Assembly: GCF_003477885.1 (NCBI RefSeq)
Contig: NZ_QUEE01000001.1
Span: forward strand, 62,001 to 126,000
Source of the DNA: Lachnotalea sp. AF33-28
GTDB lineage: Bacteria > Bacillota > Clostridia > Lachnospirales > Lachnospiraceae
Direction of reading: 5' to 3'
DNA: 64,000 nt
The notes under the pieces are model-generated. The model was not told the DNA's origin. It saw nothing but the letters and a program-made list of their open reading frames with translations, and ran no database searches. A program made the translations under genes and the position numbers. Below, piece by piece: positions 62,477 through 64,000 of this stretch. The first letter of the stretch is position 1. Each line of letters opens with the position of its first letter.

Positions 62477-62521
62477 AGGCAGGGCCCAAATTTCATGGTT
62501 GAAATTTCAGGCCCTGCCTTT
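62477..62521. terminator. bidirectional intrinsic terminator
   Basis: AGGCAGGGCC (62477-62486) pairs with GGCCCTGCCT (62510-62519). AAATTTCA/TGAAATTT extend the stem inward, and TTTT follows on the plus strand. It separates the helical-bundle gene from the convergent GH42 gene. A small palindrome, GTGCGCC-a-GGCGCAC, precedes it (62455-62469). Confidence 0.85.
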
Positions 62522-64000
62522 TACGCCGGAATACCGTTCACGGCACATTTAATCACTGCAGCCTCCAGAGGTTTCAGAGTCATGGTATGATCCACCTGTC
62601 TTCGGCCTATCATATCATATCCCGGCGGGACAGTAATCTCCTGTTCTGTATCTGAAAAATTAATGAAAAACCAATACCGGCAGTTTCCCTTCTGCCTGAC
62701 AGACAGATCCACTCCGTCAGGCAGCAGCGCCCTGTCGCATGTCAGGGGCTTTTTTCTGAACAAAAGCCTCCCATACAGTTTCACAAGGAATTCCGGCTCG
62801 GCATGTGCCGCCAGATACCAGGTCTCCCCCATTCCAAAGCGGTTTAATGTCAGTGCCGGCGTATCCGCATACCAGTCTCCGTCATAAACCGCGCAGCACT
62901 CCGCGGTCTCTGTATGGATCACCTCGCAGAAATAATTGCAGCTCCAGCTCCCGTTAAGCCCCAAATCATTGTCCGGCAGCATGCGGATTCCATTTGTTTC
63001 CTTGGGATACAGGGTATCCAGTTCCTCCGCCCACACACCGGCAAGCGCCCTAAGCGGCCCCGGAAATCCCCCGGTGAAGCACAGATCCGACGCATCCACT
63101 ATTCCGCTAAAATAGGTGAGTAAGAGAATTCCACCAGCTTTCACAAAGGTTTCCAGCTTCTCCTTAAGCCCGTCCTTAACCAGATAGAGCATGGGCGCAG
63201 CTACCAGCTCATATCCGTTAAGCGGCTGCTCCTCATCCACCAGATCCACGGTAATCCCATATCTTCTAAGCGCGGCATAGTGTTCTCTCACAGTGCTTTC
63301 ATACTTTTTATCCTGTCTCGGTCCTTTCGCCCCTTCGATGGCCCAGCGATTATTCCAGTCATACAGAAGCGCAGCTTTTGCCGCACATTCAGAGCCGGTT
63401 ATTTCTCCTATTTCTTCCAGAAGTCCGCCCAAACAAGCCACCTCGTGAAAGATCCTCGTCTTCTCATGGCCGGAGTGTCCCACCACCGCCCCATGAAATT
63501 TCTCATATCCGCCGCGGCTCTTCCTCCACTGAAAATAAATGACCGATTCCGCTCCGTGAGCCACCGCCTGAAGGCAACCAGCCAGATGCATCCCGGGCCG
63601 CTTAGGCTTACCCACCTCTGTCCAGTTTGTCATGGAGGGGGTTGTCTCCATCAGTAAAAAAGGGAGGCGTTTTAAGGATCTGGCCACATCATATTCAAAC
63701 GCGGCGTTTACGGCCACCTCGCGGTCCGGCGCACTGCCCCACTCCGGATAGATGTCCAGGCCCGCTATATCCAGCGACGGCCCCAGCCTCGGATAATCCA
63801 CTTCAATAAAACTTCCGATCATATTTGTAGTTATAGGCACATTTGGCGAGAAGCGCCGCACGGCGCCGATCTCCAGATCCAGAAATTCTTTCGTCTGATG
63901 GGTCACAAATCTCTTCCAATCCAGCTCCAAGCCCTGCAGTGCCTTCTCCCCTCTAAAAGACGGCGAAACGATCTGTTCCCAGCTCGTATAGGTCTTTGAC
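62521..64000 (-). CDS. GH42 beta-galactosidase, C-terminal two thirds (runs off right edge)
   Basis: The frame is open to the window edge, with SKTYTSWEQIVSPSFRGEKA at the edge, so about 493 residues are visible of a family norm near 650-700. FLLMETTPSMTNW holds the expected nucleophile Glu. The GH42 trimerisation domain (ALLYDWNNRWAIEG; GGILLLTYFSGIVDASDLCF) and the small C-terminal beta domain follow. The acid/base Glu should lie beyond the edge. The TTG at 63930 is internal, not a start. It would remove galactose from rhamnogalacturonan I side chains, as YesZ does in B. subtilis. Confidence 0.88.
   Translation of the reverse strand, partial: SKTYTSWEQIVSPSFRGEKALQGLELDWKRFVTHQTKEFLDLEIGAVRRFSPNVPITTNMIGSFIEVDYPRLGPSLDIAGLDIYPEWGSAPDREVAVNAAFEYDVARSLKRLPFLLMETTPSMTNWTEVGKPKRPGMHLAGCLQAVAHGAESVIYFQWRKSRGGYEKFHGAVVGHSGHEKTRIFHEVACLGGLLEEIGEITGSECAAKAALLYDWNNRWAIEGAKGPRQDKKYESTVREHYAALRRYGITVDLVDEEQPLNGYELVAAPMLYLVKDGLKEKLETFVKAGGILLLTYFSGIVDASDLCFTGGFPGPLRALAGVWAEELDTLYPKETNGIRMLPDNDLGLNGSWSCNYFCEVIHTETAECCAVYDGDWYADTPALTLNRFGMGETWYLAAHAEPEFLVKLYGRLLFRKKPLTCDRALLPDGVDLSVRQKGNCRYWFFINFSDTEQEITVPPGYDMIGRRQVDHTMTLKPLEAAVIKCAVNGIPA

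Overview
The window reads as a chromosomal segment of a gut-type Lachnospiraceae (Clostridium cluster XIVa) bacterium. This is an inference from several signs: strong AGGAGG ribosome-binding sites, GTG and TTG starts, moderate GC, several YesM/YesN two-component systems paired with LplB/LplC-type sugar ABC transporters, and gene families typical of the group (DUF3842, DUF3737, DUF2812, flavodoxin plus cyclophilin-like lipoprotein, SirTM). No rRNA or tRNA gene and no CRISPR array was seen. The order of genes is mosaic: housekeeping blocks alternate with carbohydrate loci and one AT-rich defence island.

Left part (1-14.6 kb): small conserved genes; an esterase preceded by a structured intergenic region; a divergent LysR-controlled redox cluster (iron alcohol dehydrogenase, lipoprotein flavodoxin, flavodoxin, DUF3737, small MerR-like protein); a SirTM sirtuin plus zinc macrodomain pair (reversible ADP-ribosylation); an HxlR regulator; IMP dehydrogenase; an RQC-GNAT fusion; a pRiA4b ORF-3-like protein; and a remnant of a DUF4238 gene.

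First sugar locus (14.6-27.9 kb): three cytoplasmic CE1-like esterases, a GH13_18 sucrose-phosphorylase-type enzyme, a MATE exporter, a complete LplB/LplC/solute-binding-protein importer and a YesM/AraC two-component system. Together they suggest import of an acylated disaccharide, intracellular de-acylation and phosphorolysis.

Accessory island (27.9-34.2 kb): an antitoxin with a decapitated toxin, a decayed DUF1016 nuclease gene, then an AT-rich operon coding a 1028-residue fused SIR2-Argonaute protein and a zinc-finger partner of unknown function. The operon lies between the 3' end of rlmD and a degenerate second copy of that 3' end, as expected for an integration hot spot.

Housekeeping block (34.2-47 kb): rlmD, YhaM-like exonuclease, an HtrA-like protein that has lost its catalytic triad, mutS2, an OmpR-type two-component system, a CPA2 antiporter, an ArsC-like protein and a membrane glycerophosphodiesterase. 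Next comes a 1 kb intergenic region rich in a dispersed hairpin repeat, then a PadR-controlled NatAB operon that ends with an overlapping 44-codon gene.

Second sugar locus (52.2-64 kb): YesN, YesM, solute-binding protein, LplC and LplB, diverging from a PL26/YetA-like exo-rhamnogalacturonan lyase, with a GH42 beta-galactosidase running off the right edge. The gene set parallels the yes-yet-lpl rhamnogalacturonan locus of Bacillus subtilis. A dispersed imperfect-palindrome repeat family with compensatory base changes occurs at six or more places and in one case has become part of a coding sequence.
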